The translations under genes and the position numbers were made by a program. Below the pieces are notes generated by a model that saw only the letters and a program-made list of their open reading frames with translations, was not told where the DNA came from and ran no database searches. Source: Gonium pectorale (taxonomy: Eukaryota > Chlorophyta > Chlorophyceae > Chlamydomonadales > Volvocaceae). From it: a stretch of DNA of 64,000 bases. Below, piece by piece: positions 24,718-37,453 of this stretch (positions are counted from its first letter, which is position 1; each line of letters opens with the position of its first letter). The stretch covers positions 505,064-569,063 of the forward strand of contig LSYV01000018.1 of the NCBI GenBank assembly GCA_001584585.1. Direction: 5' to 3'.

Positions 24718-25951
24718 ACACAGACGCAACACCCAGCCTTCGGAGCATCACGCGTGTGCTGGTGAGAACATAGAACAGCCCTCAAGGAACTGGCAGTACC
24801 GGTATCCCCAATAGGGGTAGGTGTCTTGGACGGCATAGGGGGTGCAATGGACGCGTATCCATGCTCCCGAATCAGCAAAGAAACAAACTGCATCTGGGCA
24901 GCTTGACAGTCACAAGCAACCTGTGAACGCGTTTGGTCAGAAATAAGCGCACCCAGCCGATGCGACAACAATAGGCATGCGTAAAGACTGTGTTACAGTG
25001 GCATGAATACTACTGTAGTCCGGTGCAGGCCTTGCCCTGATCAGTGGTCAGGTCGCTGTTTATGGCTGCCGGGTTCGGGTTCTCAGCCGGTCAGTATACG
25101 TGATACAGAAACCTCGGCTGCAAGGCGAGGGATGAGTGCTCGATGGAGGCACCGACACTCGACCTCAGCAAGGCCCGGCCATACACAACAGGCACATTGC
25201 TACTGGCTGCGCACAGGGCAGACCTGCTTCAACACTTGTAACGTCACGACGCCATGCCTCGTTACCGCCGTTGTCCGTAACAGAAACCGTTTTGGCACAG
25301 AAGCCAAAAAAGAATACGTGACCATACTGCGCGCTTGAACCTCCATATATAGTGTGGCTCAAAGAGTGTGATGGGAGGGGCACAGGTTCGCAGCGTGACG
25401 CCCAGCAAACGCATGGCAACACTGCATTTCCGCGCAAGCCGATCGCTTTGGCGGGATTCAAGGGCCTCGCCTCTCAAGCACGCACCCAAACTCCATCGTA
25501 ATTTCTCGCACACGGGGCATATTTGGCAGTTTGCTGTTGCGTGCTCTCTGCATCACCGCGACTTTTTATTAATGACGAAGCAAACTCAGCAGCGGCCGCC
25601 GGCACGGCAGGGCGGAGAGCAAACAAGGGCAAACCCAGCAATTGCATAATGCCCATCATTTAGCAATTGCGAGTCGGTTACTAACTGTGCCACCATTTCA
25701 CGATTTCCTGCACAACGAAACAAAACGCTTGCGACAGAGCTCTTGCAGTGCCTTGCCTGTATCGGACAGGTCATCCCGAAAGCAGCCTGCTGAACGTCAT
25801 CACTCCGTCAATTCTAGTCGCCAATGGCGGCGGCACTGCAGCAGCCACAACAATGCGACCTGTGCACCTTACCCGCCTACCTGGCAGCGTATCCCCTACC
25901 ATGATATGCGCCTGGCATCAGATCAAGTTCATTGGCTACGTACAAGACAGT

Positions 25952-28208
25952 TTATTGCTTGAGGACGGGCTGCGGCTGGTGGGTATCCTCCTCGTAGTTG
26001 GGTTCCTTGCGTTCGGGCTCCTCGGTCTTGTTCCTGAGCCATTTCATCAGGTACTCCGGGTCCCGGTAGCTGCACATCTCGCTGATGATCCAGGTGCCAT
26101 AAGGATTGTCCCGATTGGCCCGTGCGATCTTGTCTCCGAAGTCGGGAGCGCCGTCGAAGGCGAACGCCAGGAACACCGCACCAGCCGCATCCGTGTCGTC
26201 TGTGGTGGCGGGCTCGTCGGGGATGCCCAGCATCCGCGGCAGGGACGGCGAATCTGCGCTGAGGTTTAGCGATGTAGCGGAGAATTGCCCGAGCTGCACA
26301 GCCCCAGGCGCAGCTGCCGTCGCGGCCGGTGCTGAAGGTGCAGCGGTGCTGGCTGCATTCGCGCCCGAGCACGACGCCTGTTGAGCAACAGGAACTTCAC
26401 CGCTGCCGGCGCCGCCATCGCTGCTGCGCCGCGGGGCGCTGGTCTGCTGCGACGCGGGCATGACGGACCTGAGCGGCGCGTACCCGGGCGGCGCCTGCTG
26501 CGCCCGGCTGGGCTGCGCCTGCGGCACCAACCCGGGGTGTGCGGGCCCCGGATGCGGCTGCGCCACCCGCTGCCTCTTCAGAGACTCTTGCTGCTCGAAG
26601 ATGACCCTTGCCCAGGACATCTCGGGGCGCACTGTGTAGTCCAGAGGCTTCGCAAGCTGCTGCCAGGCAGGGGCATCCGGCGCAGGCAGCAGCGGCAACT
26701 GTGACGAGGAGGGCGCAGCCATGCTCGCGTTTGCAGCTTGGACCCAGACCGGCCCTGCGCCGGTGTTGTGATGGATGAGCACAGGCTGTCTCGGCGGCAG
26801 TGCCTGCGGCTGTTGCGACCCGGACTGTATCATCACCGGCTGGCGTGACGTGGCCGGCGGCAGCGGGCCTCCATAGGTCGGTCCCGCACCCTGAGGCCGC
26901 CGCTGCATGTCCCGAGCGCGCTGCTGTAAGAAAGCATGCTGCTGCTGGTGGTGCTCTGCGGCGGCAGCAGCAGCGGCGTCCGCCTGCGACCAGGAGTGTC
27001 GCGGCGTGGCGGGCCAGGCCGGCGATACGCTGCGGGAGGGCGGCACGATGAACTCCTCGGGCCAGGAGTTCCAGGGGGCAACGCCAGCAGTCGGCTGAGA
27101 GCGGGCCGTCTCCGGCATCGCGGCCTGATGCGCAGCCGAGATACCTGACGGCTGCGCCCAATACCTCTCACGATGACGCCCGCTTGCGTCCGACGGCGGG
27201 CAATGCAACAGGTACGGGTAAGCATGGTACGGGTACGTGTAAGGGCCCTGCAGCCATTGCGAACCACCGTTGTATTGCGGATAGGGCCCAGTGCCTGACA
27301 ATGCTGACATCCACGTCGGCGTGGACGCGGAATAGTAGGCGGCAGGATAATGTCTGCAGCCGCCACCAGGTGCATAGTCAGCTCGAGCGAAAGACTGGGC
27401 AGGCAAGTCGCTGCTGCGGCCGGGTACGGCTATGGGAGACTTTGGCGCAGCGGCGTTGGCGGTTGTGGAGGTGGTGAGGCCAGCGCCGTAGCCGAAGGAG
27501 TCTCTGGTTACTTTGCCAGCTCCCAAGGCTACGGCTACGGGTTGCCACGGCTGCGTGCTTGCAGTGCCTGAGTGGCCCCGTGAGTCCCCAGGGCTGCCAG
27601 TGGCGCGGTCAGCGACAGCATTACCGGCCATGTCGCCGACCCCATGCTCTTTGGATTCAAGGGCGACGGCGGCTTTCAGTGGCGGCGCGGAGAATGTGAG
27701 GGTGCCTTGGGCCCTGTCCTCGAGGGAAGCGGCAGTGCGCTTCCCGTTGGCGTTGATAATTCGAACCTCGCACCGCGGCTGGGAGGCGGAAACGTCTTGA
27801 CTCCCATAAAGGACCGGCGCTTGTGTAGCGATGGCGGCACCGTTGGCACGGCCATTACCAGCGAAGACTTTGTGCCGTGTGACCCCAGGCGCGGCGACGC
27901 TGGAATGACGCTTGCCCAGCCCGTTTCCCGTCGAGGCCCCGGTGTACTGGGCTCCGACATCCTGCGTAGCTGGCCCTCTGGCAATCGCCTGAGGATCCTG
28001 TTGGTCAACCACACGTCCAGGTATGAGGGCACGAGGAGATATGAAATGCGCAATGCAGCCAACTCCCAACGATACTACCCTAGCCGAAAGCACGCACCTG
28101 TATCGGGGCGCTCTTAGCTACACCACGTAGCGACTTTTCTGGGGGGCTCCCGGTTCGCTTGCCGCTCGGGACCTTATTAATAGCGGCATGTATGTTTGCT
28201 CTCTCCAT
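25952..28208 (-). CDS. Unidentified low-complexity protein (718 aa)
   Basis: Two exons in coding order: 28208-28098 and 27997-25952 (stop TAA), joined in phase across a 100-bp intron (donor gtgcgt, acceptor ccaacag). The start gives MERANIHAAINKVPSGKRTG, a basic N terminus. The long frame extends 5' of the second exon without an ATG, which is why the upstream exon is preferred. Most of the protein is Gln/Ala/Pro/Ser-rich and likely disordered. It contains a Tyr/Pro-rich segment (PYPQYNGGSQW, GPYTYPYHAYPY) and His/Gln runs. The best-ordered part is the last 60 residues, with FGDKIARANRDNPYGTWIIS and YLMKWLRNKTEEPER. There are no signal peptide or membrane segments. I recognise no family; a transcription or RNA-associated regulator would fit the composition, but that is a guess. 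It is the first of four low-complexity genes in the same orientation. Confidence 0.62.
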
Positions 28209-30988
28209 GTGAGAGGCAGGCTGCGGGAGTAATGGGGCAGGCAATGAGTCTCGTCATGCGATCATGCCCTTGTGAGATTCTCTCGCCGGCCATGCAAGCC
28301 GCAGAATCAGAAGCCCTCTCTGGCAAAACCATGTACCACCCAGCAACCAGCTTCAACGTACCGTTTAAGCTTAAGGCAGCCAATTCCCACCAATTCCAGC
28401 GGCAGCCACGGTCGCTTCGTTCTTTGTAAGAAAGGACCTTGACCGCAACCTCCAGTGTCCTCTGGCAGCTTGCCTGCCTATTATTAAAAAGCCGTGACAG
28501 CGGGCTGTTCGCCGCCTAGAGCGCCAGTCAACCGGTCGCAGGCGCGCACATGCGGCTCAGCACTGTGGCCCTTCGGCTCAGTAAATAAAGTGGACTAATT
28601 TTGCTCCTTAAGGCTATCAGTTTCTATGCCCTCGTTCATGTATGTTGGGCTTCAAGGGGCAAGGGCGTACGGCGTACGGCGGTGTTGTGTATGTATGGTG
28701 GGTATGGTTCTTCCAAACCGCCTGTTTTGGGATAATCTCATAAAGTCTGTGGTAGACTGGATTTAGGTGGTTGAGCTGGGTGTACACGGGTGCGGTAACA
28801 GCTGGTCGCTGATCAGTGGCTGATCGACCGATGAAGCCCGCGACAGCACAGCATATGCCCCCAACCTGCGGTGCTCTGGTAACCTGGTTACTCTTGTGAA
28901 GGGTGCACGCAAAGCGCGTTGCCTTGTACGAAGTCTACGAACCCACCTGACTGGTAACGGTTCCCCCTTGGGTGTGTATGCCCGCTTTGGTGCATCCCCC
29001 TTTCTGTTCCCGCAAACCTTCCGCAACCTCAGTGATGTTCTGTAATTAGGTGAGCCGGAAGGGGATGAAGGAAGAGGCCGCTTGCCCACCTCCATCACCC
29101 GTCTTTGCCCTTCAGTGCCCATGCACCAAACACAATCAGACCGCGCTTCTGGCCTCGCCTCCTAGCGTGCATCAACTAGCACGACCAACAGCGGAGCGAT
29201 ACAGTAGGTGGCAGGTCATACGTGCATACGACAGGTGCGCCGCAGCGGCACGCCAACGCGACCTCGCAGTCGCGAAGAACCATGTGCAGACCAGCGCGAT
29301 GCAGAAGTGCTCAAAGCCTCGCTCTTGGATAGCCAGCTGAACTACACAGTACTCGGCGTGGGATGACACAGCCCCCTGCGATTGCACACTTCGGCAAGAC
29401 CTCCGCGGCCCCGTCCTCTTCAACCGGCTACCAGGGCAGCCTCGGCAATCGCCCTGGACACGCAGCCCGTACACCAACACAAGACCATTATGTTCAAGCG
29501 TCACGAGGCGATTGTCGGAAGCCACACCGGGCCGACAATCATGCCGCGGCGCCACCTTCCCAAGCGTTCGCGCATTTCCGAACCAAGTCAACCAGAACAC
29601 GGCGCGTCATGTCAAATCACTGCGTGCTCACGTCATTTAAGTAGGTGCCCACTGCTCTATCTTCCATGTACCCATGTCGTTCCACGCCATCAAATTGGGG
29701 GGGCCTATGTAAGGAGAGCTTCGGAGGCATGCCGGAAGCACGCGGCGCAACTCTCTTGGGCCATGCGCCGTCCAAAAGCCACAACACGCCACTGCCAGAC
29801 GCTGGATACCCGGGTCAGCCGCAGCGCAATATACACTGACTTTCCTTCCAAGGACGGGGCCACACACACCAGTATGAAGTCTACGTTTTCCTTTTCAACA
29901 CCAGTATGAAGTCTGCATCTTGCTGGCATCAACACCACCACCCTGCCTGCGGCATTCGGTTGGTGGATGGTCGCAAAGCCATCAGCCTTTCCCCTGCACA
30001 CCGATTGCCTATTACTCCTAGGTCACTTGCAAGCGTTGATTCTCAGCGACTACGAGCCAAGAGAGAGCGCTCCAAGCACTTTGCAGCGTGGCAGGCGTAA
30101 GGCTGCACGCCGTATACGACACCGGTCTTGCACGTGGGGCGCAACGTACGTCAAGGTGTCGCAGTCGCGGCAACACCGAGCCCCACCGTGCGGACCACCG
30201 GGGGCCAAACACAAGCATTATGTACAGAAGTCACAATCCTCAGCCACATGCATTGATGGAGGGAACTGCCCCGGACTGCTCATCTTCCGTTCCCATCGCT
30301 CGGCCGCCACGCTGGGCCATCCCAACCGGGTAGGTAGCCCCACCACACCCGCACCCACACCTCACCAGACACATGCAGCAGCTTGCACATGCCCTACAAA
30401 AGGAGAAAGGAGCTCACTTCCTTGCGAGAGGCCAAACGCGGACTGCGCGCGCTAAAGACCGACGCATCTCTGCGAACGTGGGAGCCCGCCCGCCTCGCTC
30501 TATGCCTTGCATCCCCTGGCCTCTCCTATGACTCGAGTTGTTGTTTTCAGCTCCCGTGCCCTCCCATCCCTATTCGAAGGCAGCAGCCAACAACCGCCAG
30601 CCAGTGTCCAGCAGCCGGCCACAGTGCAGCGCTGTCCTTGCTTTAGAGAACCCCACGTGCATTACTCCGGGACGGGATACAGGAAGCGTGCTCCAAGCAC
30701 AAGTTCCACGCCGGCATCGACGCGCCGTCAGCAGCACTGCAGCAGCAGCTGGATCTCCGCGTACGTCCAGACAGCGACCCCGGCGCACTGTGGCAACCGG
30801 CGCCCAGGCCGTACTTGAACCGGCGCCCCAGGCCGTACCGCGCGTACTTTACCCTGCTCGGTCCTTGCGCGGCAGTCAGCGCAGCACTTCCAGGAGCACG
30901 ACTCTGCGGCGCCGCAGCAGGGCCACGCTCGGTCGCAACACGGCGTGGCCCAGACCGTGCCAGGCCGGACCTGGTGCCATCGGACGGT
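28209..30988. other. Spacer without a recognised gene
   Basis: About 2.8 kb holding the promoter of the gene at 25952-28208 and the 3' region of the gene at 30989. It is less GC-rich than the genes. Only short frames without recognisable domains were found, with a weakly repeat-like patch near 28960-29010. Confidence 0.45.
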
Positions 30989-33900
30989 TCAGTCCCCGCG
31001 TCGCAGGAAGCTGAGGGCCTTCTTCATTCGCATCATAATGCTCTCATGCTCTTCGCTGCCTGCCTCCTTGCCGTCCTGCCCATCCGCCTGCTTCTGCTGC
31101 TTCTGCTGGGCCTGAGCAGCGGGCAGAACAACCTTCCTTGAGTCTCCTTGATTCGTCAGACCCGGCAGCTTGGCGAGAGGTGCCACTGCCGCTGGCGCGG
31201 CGGTGCCGTCACCCCCGGAGCCGCCGCCACCGCCAGGGACGCCACCGGAGGCGGTCTGGTTGCCGGTCGGTGAGACGGGGCGCTCCAGCGCACTCAGCGC
31301 CAGTAGCCGCGCCCTCCTCAACTCTGCGCTCTCCTGCTGCCCAGCGGAGAAGGACCCTGCTGCCGACCCGGGTCCCGCAGATCCCTGGCTGCCACGGTGC
31401 CGGCCGCTTGATGGCGGGTGCGAAGGCGGCTGCGGGACGCCGCCGGCAGGCGGCTTGGGCTGCGCGACAGCGCCGCCGCCACCGCCTCCCCCACCGCCGG
31501 CGCCGAGCTGCAGTGGCGGCTGCTGCTGCATTGGGCTGGACGGCGCGGCAGCGCCGTTGAGGAGTGCGGTGGGACGTGGCGCACGGGCCGGAGACACGGT
31601 TCCCCGGAGCCCCAAGCCGTTCGGGGCAAGGGCCATGGCTAGGGTCAGGGGCGCGCTGGCGCGCTCGAAGCGCTCCTCGCCGCTCGCCGTGGCACCGCGC
31701 GTGTTGCTGGCACGAACCGGCGGCCGCGGCCCCGCCAGAACTGCGGGGCCCGAGCTGCCGTGCGCCGCCGGAGGAGGCGTGTTGGAGCGGCCGCCGCCCA
31801 CGAGCGCCGGCAACTGGCGCGGCAGGAGCCCGCCGATGTTGCGGGCGTTTGGCGAATCGCCGGCAGCCTCCGCGCCCGGCGCTCTCTGCGGGTCCCGGGC
31901 CCGGCAGCGCAGGGTGCGTGGGTCGGGCCATCAAGCCACGAACCATTGTACGCGAGCTCAGGTGTGTTACTGCGCTTGATTGTTCGCAAGTGCTGAAAGG
32001 ATGCCGTATGATGATCAGGATGATCCAGCATTGTCGCACTGCCTACGCCCGCCAGACCGCGGTGGTCGGTTGTAACGGCTGGCCCCCGTTCCACGGCTTC
32101 TTGACCCGCCCCGCCCCGCCCCGCCCCGCCCCGCCTCGCCCCGCCCTGCCCCGCCCCCCCCGCCCCGCCCCGCCTCGTCAACCCAGGTCCCACACCTACG
32201 CGCGCACCTGTGATCCTTCAGCATCGTCAAACATGGGCACGGACACGGGCGCCGTCCGCGCGCCGCTGAGCTGCTTCGGGGGCTCCGCATTCGGCGACCA
32301 GGGCCGCCCCGCGACCTGACCTCCTCCTCCTCCGCCGCCGCCGCCATCCGCAGTGCTCAGGCGGACGGTCGTCCACGAACCGGCGTGCTGGGGCCTGCCC
32401 AGCGGGTACCCGTGCGCCCCATTGGGGGCCGGCCCGGCGTCGATCTCGGCCACATGCGCCCGGGGATCCACCTTCCACTCCTGCGGCGGCGGCGCTTTGG
32501 GCTGTACCCGACCCACCCGGGAGAGCAGCGACAGCGCCGCCGCGTCGGGCGGTGCTCCCGACGCCGCCGCCGCTGCCACGGCTGCGGCGGCCGCGGCTAC
32601 CGCGCTTGCGTTCGCAAGGTGGGACGAGGACCCGGCCCGGCCCACCATCTCATGCGGAGGCTGCGCCGCAGCAGCCGCTGGGCTTGCAGAGGGGCTGCCA
32701 TTACCCGAGGCGGACACCGCCGCCGCCGCTGCCGCCGCGCCGCCAGAGTGTTGCTGCGGCAGGGACAGCGGCGTGGGGCGCAGCGCGCCGCCGCTGCCAC
32801 TGCTGGCGCCGTCGTGTATGGACCCGCGCAGCCGCTGCTGCTGGAGGCCGCTGAAGCTCGCGCCGCTGCGCATCGTCGTCAGGCTGGCGCCGCTGCGCGC
32901 CACGGCAAGCGGCGCGTCCGTGTCGGGGGCCAACTCGACACCGGGGCCCGATATTCGGGCGCGGTTCCGCTGTCCCGCTGGGTCGCGGCCGCCGCCACCG
33001 CGCAGCGCCGGCGGCGCCGGCAGGCGCTCCTTGACACCTGGGATCGCCACCGGTGCTGTCGGCGCCGCTGTCGGGCCCTCCTTGGCACCGCCAGATACCG
33101 AGAGCATCCTGCCGTTCTTGTTTTGGTCCCCACTCGACTCAGCTGTGTCACCGCCAAGCTGGGGCACGTGCGCGAGCTGGGACTTGAAGCGGCCGCCCCG
33201 CGAGGCGGCGGTGCGTGGCGTGGGCCCGGTCCCCATCGGTGGGCTGCCGCTGGCGGCGGGCGCGTCGCCGCCGCTGCCAGTGCTGCCTTGTGCGGGAGGC
33301 AGCGAGGGCACCATGAGCTGCCCACTGCTCATGCTGGCGCCGGCAGGTGGCGCCGGCGGGAAGCCGTCTGTGCTGGCCGCGACGGCCCCACCGCGCGTCC
33401 TATGTGATGGCATGGGCGCCGGGATTGCCTCCGTCGCAGACGCTCGCCGCATGCGGCCGCGCTGGCCCGCCGTCAGCGACGCATCGGCGCGCGGCGACGG
33501 CACCGGCGGCGGCACGGGCGCCGTCGCCGTCAGCGCAACGCCGGCCTCCGCCGGCCCACCGGCGGTGCCCGCCTCGGCGTCCAGGCTGGGCACCGTGCTC
33601 CACAAGAACCGCGTCGGGAATGGCGCCACGGTCCACTTGTTACTGGCGACCTCAGAGGCCTCAGTCACCTCGGCCGAGCCGCTTTGGGCGCCGCTGGCGG
33701 AGCCACGCGCGGAGCCGGTGCGGGAGCCAGACGCAGGGGAGCCTGAACCACCGGCGCCAGCGTCGGCGCCGGCCATGAAGGCGGCGGCCGCGGTCCCAGT
33801 ACCAAACGTGAGTGAACCGAAGCGAGGCATGGGCTTGACGGTGATTGACTTTGGAAGCTGGACCGGGGCCAGAACCTGTGCTTCGGCCACACTGACGTCG

Positions 33901-34010
33901 AGCTCCTCCTCCACAACATCGACACATGCGCCCCCGTTCCCGTACTGGAGCCGGACCAGGGAGGACGTTCTCGGCTGCACATTGTAGCTGCTGCTAATAT
34001 GGAAGCTCAT
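30989..34010 (-). CDS. Unidentified low-complexity protein, paralogue group member 1 (about 899 aa)
   Basis: First exon 34010-32208 (ATG to a gtgcgc donor); second exon probably 31885-30989 (stop TGA), phase 0. The acceptor at 31886 is the best of two; the alternative would start at 31813. Residues 11-26 (VQPRTSSLVRLQYGNG) carry the RTS..R.QY motif shared with the proteins at 37454-40171 and 43907-47100. The rest is extreme Ala/Gly/Ser/Pro sequence with poly-Ala and poly-Gly tracts and an internal RSGAS repeat. The tail is a basic amphipathic helix, SIMMRMKKALSFLRRGD, resembling the end of the protein at 37454. It is probably disordered and lacks membrane segments. The start could also belong to an internal exon, since TGTGCAG sits just before the shared motif and the homologous genes have an extra first exon. 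No function is assigned. Confidence 0.6.
32106..32178. repeat. CCCCG-type simple repeat in an intron
   Basis: About 70 bp of CCGCC/CCTCG pentamer units inside the intron of the gene at 30989-34010. Confidence 0.85.
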
Positions 34011-37000
34011 AGTGCTGCCGTGGGTGATTCGCGCTTGTCTGTGTGGCCAGGGGGTCCACCATTGTGTGTTAGCGGCGGGGTTTCACGGGAACGACACGCC
34101 GGTGCTTCACGCGCGTTAATACAAAGTTTTCACAGTGACACCCAGTGTATTTGCATAACGTATCTTGCGCACCGACCCCGTCACGGCAGAGGGGTTGCGA
34201 ACTACCGCATCTACCTGAGGACATCCTCGTGGCTCGGCTTCTGATGATGTTCTTCCATAAGCTGTGCCTGCGCAAATGTGAGGGGGCCAACGACGCATCG
34301 TCACGGCTCGGAAACAACTGTTGGGTTGCGTCGCAGCGACCGGGTCAGAGGCAGCGAGCAAAAGGCAACCAGGTAATGCACCCCTGCTCGCTGAACAAAC
34401 CGGATGCGGTTCAACAACGAGGGCACATGGAACGTTGGTACTAGCCTCCCAGCGCCTACCAGCATCCTTTCGCGCTCGTCTATCGCCCTCATCGTTCCAA
34501 GTTCGCTCGGTAAAGCGGTCCTTCCGTTCAGTGCAAACACGCTGACCGTCGCGCAAGGCAAAAACTGATGCTTGCACACATGTTTGGCATAGTGGTGAAG
34601 TAGTTATGGATTACTTTGGGGTTTGTGCGTGCGTGGTGCGTCCGCACTTCGGTCTGCACGGCCATGCACGGTGCCTGTCACGGTGTGCAACACTTGTATG
34701 GCAGACGACTGAGAAGAAAAGCAAGAAATTAAGTAGGAAGCTCCTCCGGTTTTGTACACCTTGCTGACGCCCACGCCTCGCTGACGCCCGCGCCCGCTCG
34801 TACCCTAAACGGAGCAGGTGCAGCTAATGCAAAATGTCACTAACTACACCTAGAATGCTGACGCCCACGCCCATGCCTCGCCACCCCACTAAGGGCCAAC
34901 CAAGCGACCAAGTAGCGAGTACGGCTGTACGTCTGGCCCGACACACCCATGACTGGCCACCCGGACGGATGCAGGTAGTCGATGCAGTTCCTTGCAACAA
35001 CGTGTTGAACCTTGCGTACGTGCAAACCTGTGCAGGCCTTCGACTGCCGCGCCGGAGGCCCAGCGCCCCTGACCCTGCCCAGGCCCGACCGGCGGAGACG
35101 GTGCCTGCCATAGACGCGGGCGCGGAGACAACGGTGACGGCGAGGGCTTGGGGCGGCGGCGGTTGCAGTGGTTGCAGTTGCGCCAAGGTTGGACCGGCCA
35201 GCGGGTGGCCCGAAGAGCCCAAAGTCACAGGCGCAGAGGGGAATGCCCGTGGCGCGAACCGCCGCGAAGGCGGGAGCAGCAGCAGGCTGGGCGTGGGCGT
35301 TGGGAAACTTGGCCTCCGGGGCGAGCAGTGCCCCCACCGGCGCCGGCGGCTGCGGCGGTTCCTGCAGGCAGGCAAGTCTATTGTCCAGTCAACTGCAGTG
35401 TGGCAACGCATGGCACCGCACGACCTTGAACATGAAGTGAACATTGGCCAGCCTTCTCTCATTTGTCATTTCGTCGTCATTCATTTCCCAACCCAATGCT
35501 GCCTTCTCTGCTCGCCCTCCGCCCCCCGCCCCGCTCCCAGCCCAGCCCAGCACAGCCCAGCACGCAGCGTTCGTGGCCGTACAGAGGACGGTGCGCATGG
35601 ACGCCGCGTGCGGCCGAGCCATGCATAGACCTGCCAACAAGCCTCGAGGCGGCTACTCCACTGCGTATTCCAAACAGCATCACTGGGGAAGGTCACGCAA
35701 TACCATTCCAGCTATTCAGTTTTACAGTGGTTTTGGGCTTTATCGTAGAGCCCTGGAGCCTGGGCGTTTCTAAAATAGCCAAATCACGCCGCGGGTAACT
35801 TGCGTGCCAAGCATGGACTCCTTTGACAGTCGCTATCACCGGAGCACCGTCCTCGCCTACGAACCTGCTCGACAACGGGACACTGGGGGCCCGGGGGCCT
35901 CAGCGCCTTCCGAAGATAACTTGGGTTATAGCCACCTTACATGCCCCACGCTTCACCCCCGTGCTTTTCACCACGCACCACCACACCCCCGTACACGGCA
36001 ATCAAGTAATAAAAGCAACAGAGTGCGTACGACCATACCAACCCAGCTCCACATCCGCATGCCCAAAGACACCATACCCATGACGGGCCACTTGTCCCAC
36101 TACGGCGCATGCCAGTGTCAATCAAGTGTGACGCCGTCATACCACAGAGCCCCGCCACATTCGTGCAAATATCGGAATGCTGCCATAAACAGGTGCGCCC
36201 ATAAGTCCTCAACAAGACGCAAGTCCTCCTTGCAAGGCGGGCATCAACTACTTAGCAACACGTGGCCTCCCCGGCCGGCTGCACATACAGCCATGCCATA
36301 CGTTCCTACTCCGTCCTCAACTCCCAGCGCCACCACGAAGCCTCAAACTGCAATTATACTATCGGATTGCCGCCGGATCGCCGTGCAGACCCACACAACC
36401 CACACAACCGCCTCCCACGCCCGCATCCACAGCATCCCTCACCCACAACGCGCTTCCCGCCGTCGTCAGAGCAATCAGACATGTTGCCAACAAACACACG
36501 TCTTGAGGGGACAAGAATTAGGTCCAAGCAGACACATTCACGCCAAGTGTGGCCTTACTCATCAGATAACAATCCCTCGCAATGTATGAACCGTACCGAA
36601 CGTCAGGTAGGTGGGGCTCATCAACTCATCACACGGCCCATTTCAAGCAAGTCCTTATTGGTTGAACACGCACAGAACAAACAGACACAGCACAGGGGCG
36701 CCCTGACCCACCGGCCCTTTATTATGTGCTTCAAGGGGAATACCGAAAAGCTGCAAAAGATTTCAGATAAGATTCCCGGCTGCTGGAAAGGCGTGCCGTG
36801 CGCAACGACGCGGCATTATTGTTGTTGGTATTATAAATGTGCTACTATTACTGGGATTCGCCGACGCACACATTCGTGAATATAGGAACAAGAACAAAAC
36901 ACCAGCAAACAACAGCCGTTAGCACGGGTCGTTAGCACGGGCCCATATCCCGTAAACAGCACCCATCAGCATGGGCCAATATCCCGCAGTTGGGCCGTAC

Positions 37001-37453
37001 GTGTTGGCACGGATGGCAAGGGCGCGGCAGCAAATATGGCTGCACGAGCGGCCCTCAACACCCACAGGCAGCATCAGGCGAGACACCAGTTCGCAATCCG
37101 GAATCCTGGCTGGCACGCCTCTCTAATCTTCTTGACGTATCGATAACCCAGTGATCGAAACTCACCAACGGCTTCCACGGATCGGGTAAAGTCCACAGCT
37201 CATGACCCTCTCGTGTCAGAGCGCCCGTCCGCCCACGCCGCCCGCTTGTCTCAGCTGGCGGTCTGGGTGTAAATTATCTGCCGTTGAATGCCTCCCGTAC
37301 ACCGCCCAGTAAGACTGAGGTGACTGATCACAAGCGCTACTGCGACGCCCGCCTGCCCGCCCGCCCGCATGAACGAGCGAATGAACGCCAACTGCTGGGC
37401 TGCACATTTCGTCTCTCGCCCGCCCGGTCGCCTGTCGCGGCCGTCCGCACTAC
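34011..37453. other. Spacer with one possible coding island
   Basis: About 3.4 kb between two minus-strand low-complexity genes. Most is moderately GC-rich and featureless. The exception is a GC-rich stretch around 35030-35370 that reads as a plausible exon on the minus strand, listed separately. Confidence 0.45.
35030..35366 (-). other. Possible unassigned coding exon
   Basis: On the minus strand a good acceptor (cctgcctgcag, exon from 35366) opens a frame with PVGALLAPEAKFPNAHAQ and an Ala/Pro-rich continuation. The local base composition resembles the exons of this genome and differs from its surroundings. No start, stop or partner exon could be fixed. It may belong to a further low-complexity gene or be a non-coding GC island. 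Confidence 0.25.

Larger units (their letters stand above)
23394..25951. other. Repeat-bearing spacer without a convincing gene
   Basis: About 2.6 kb between the RMD5 start and the 3' end of the next minus-strand gene. It contains a G homopolymer near 23732 and copies of two dispersed repeats (23808-23855 and 24659-24717). A TGTAA on the minus strand at 24993-24997 could serve the gene at 25952. A 12-codon ORF at 24385-24423 starting MSDKKAPIVSRG could be a first exon, but no partner exon was found. Confidence 0.45.

Noticed and set aside
32353..33987. Long plus-strand ORF of 544 codons
   Set aside because: It is antisense to the minus-strand first exon of the gene at 30989-34010. High GC removes stop codons on both strands; it has no recognisable motif and starts inside the other gene.
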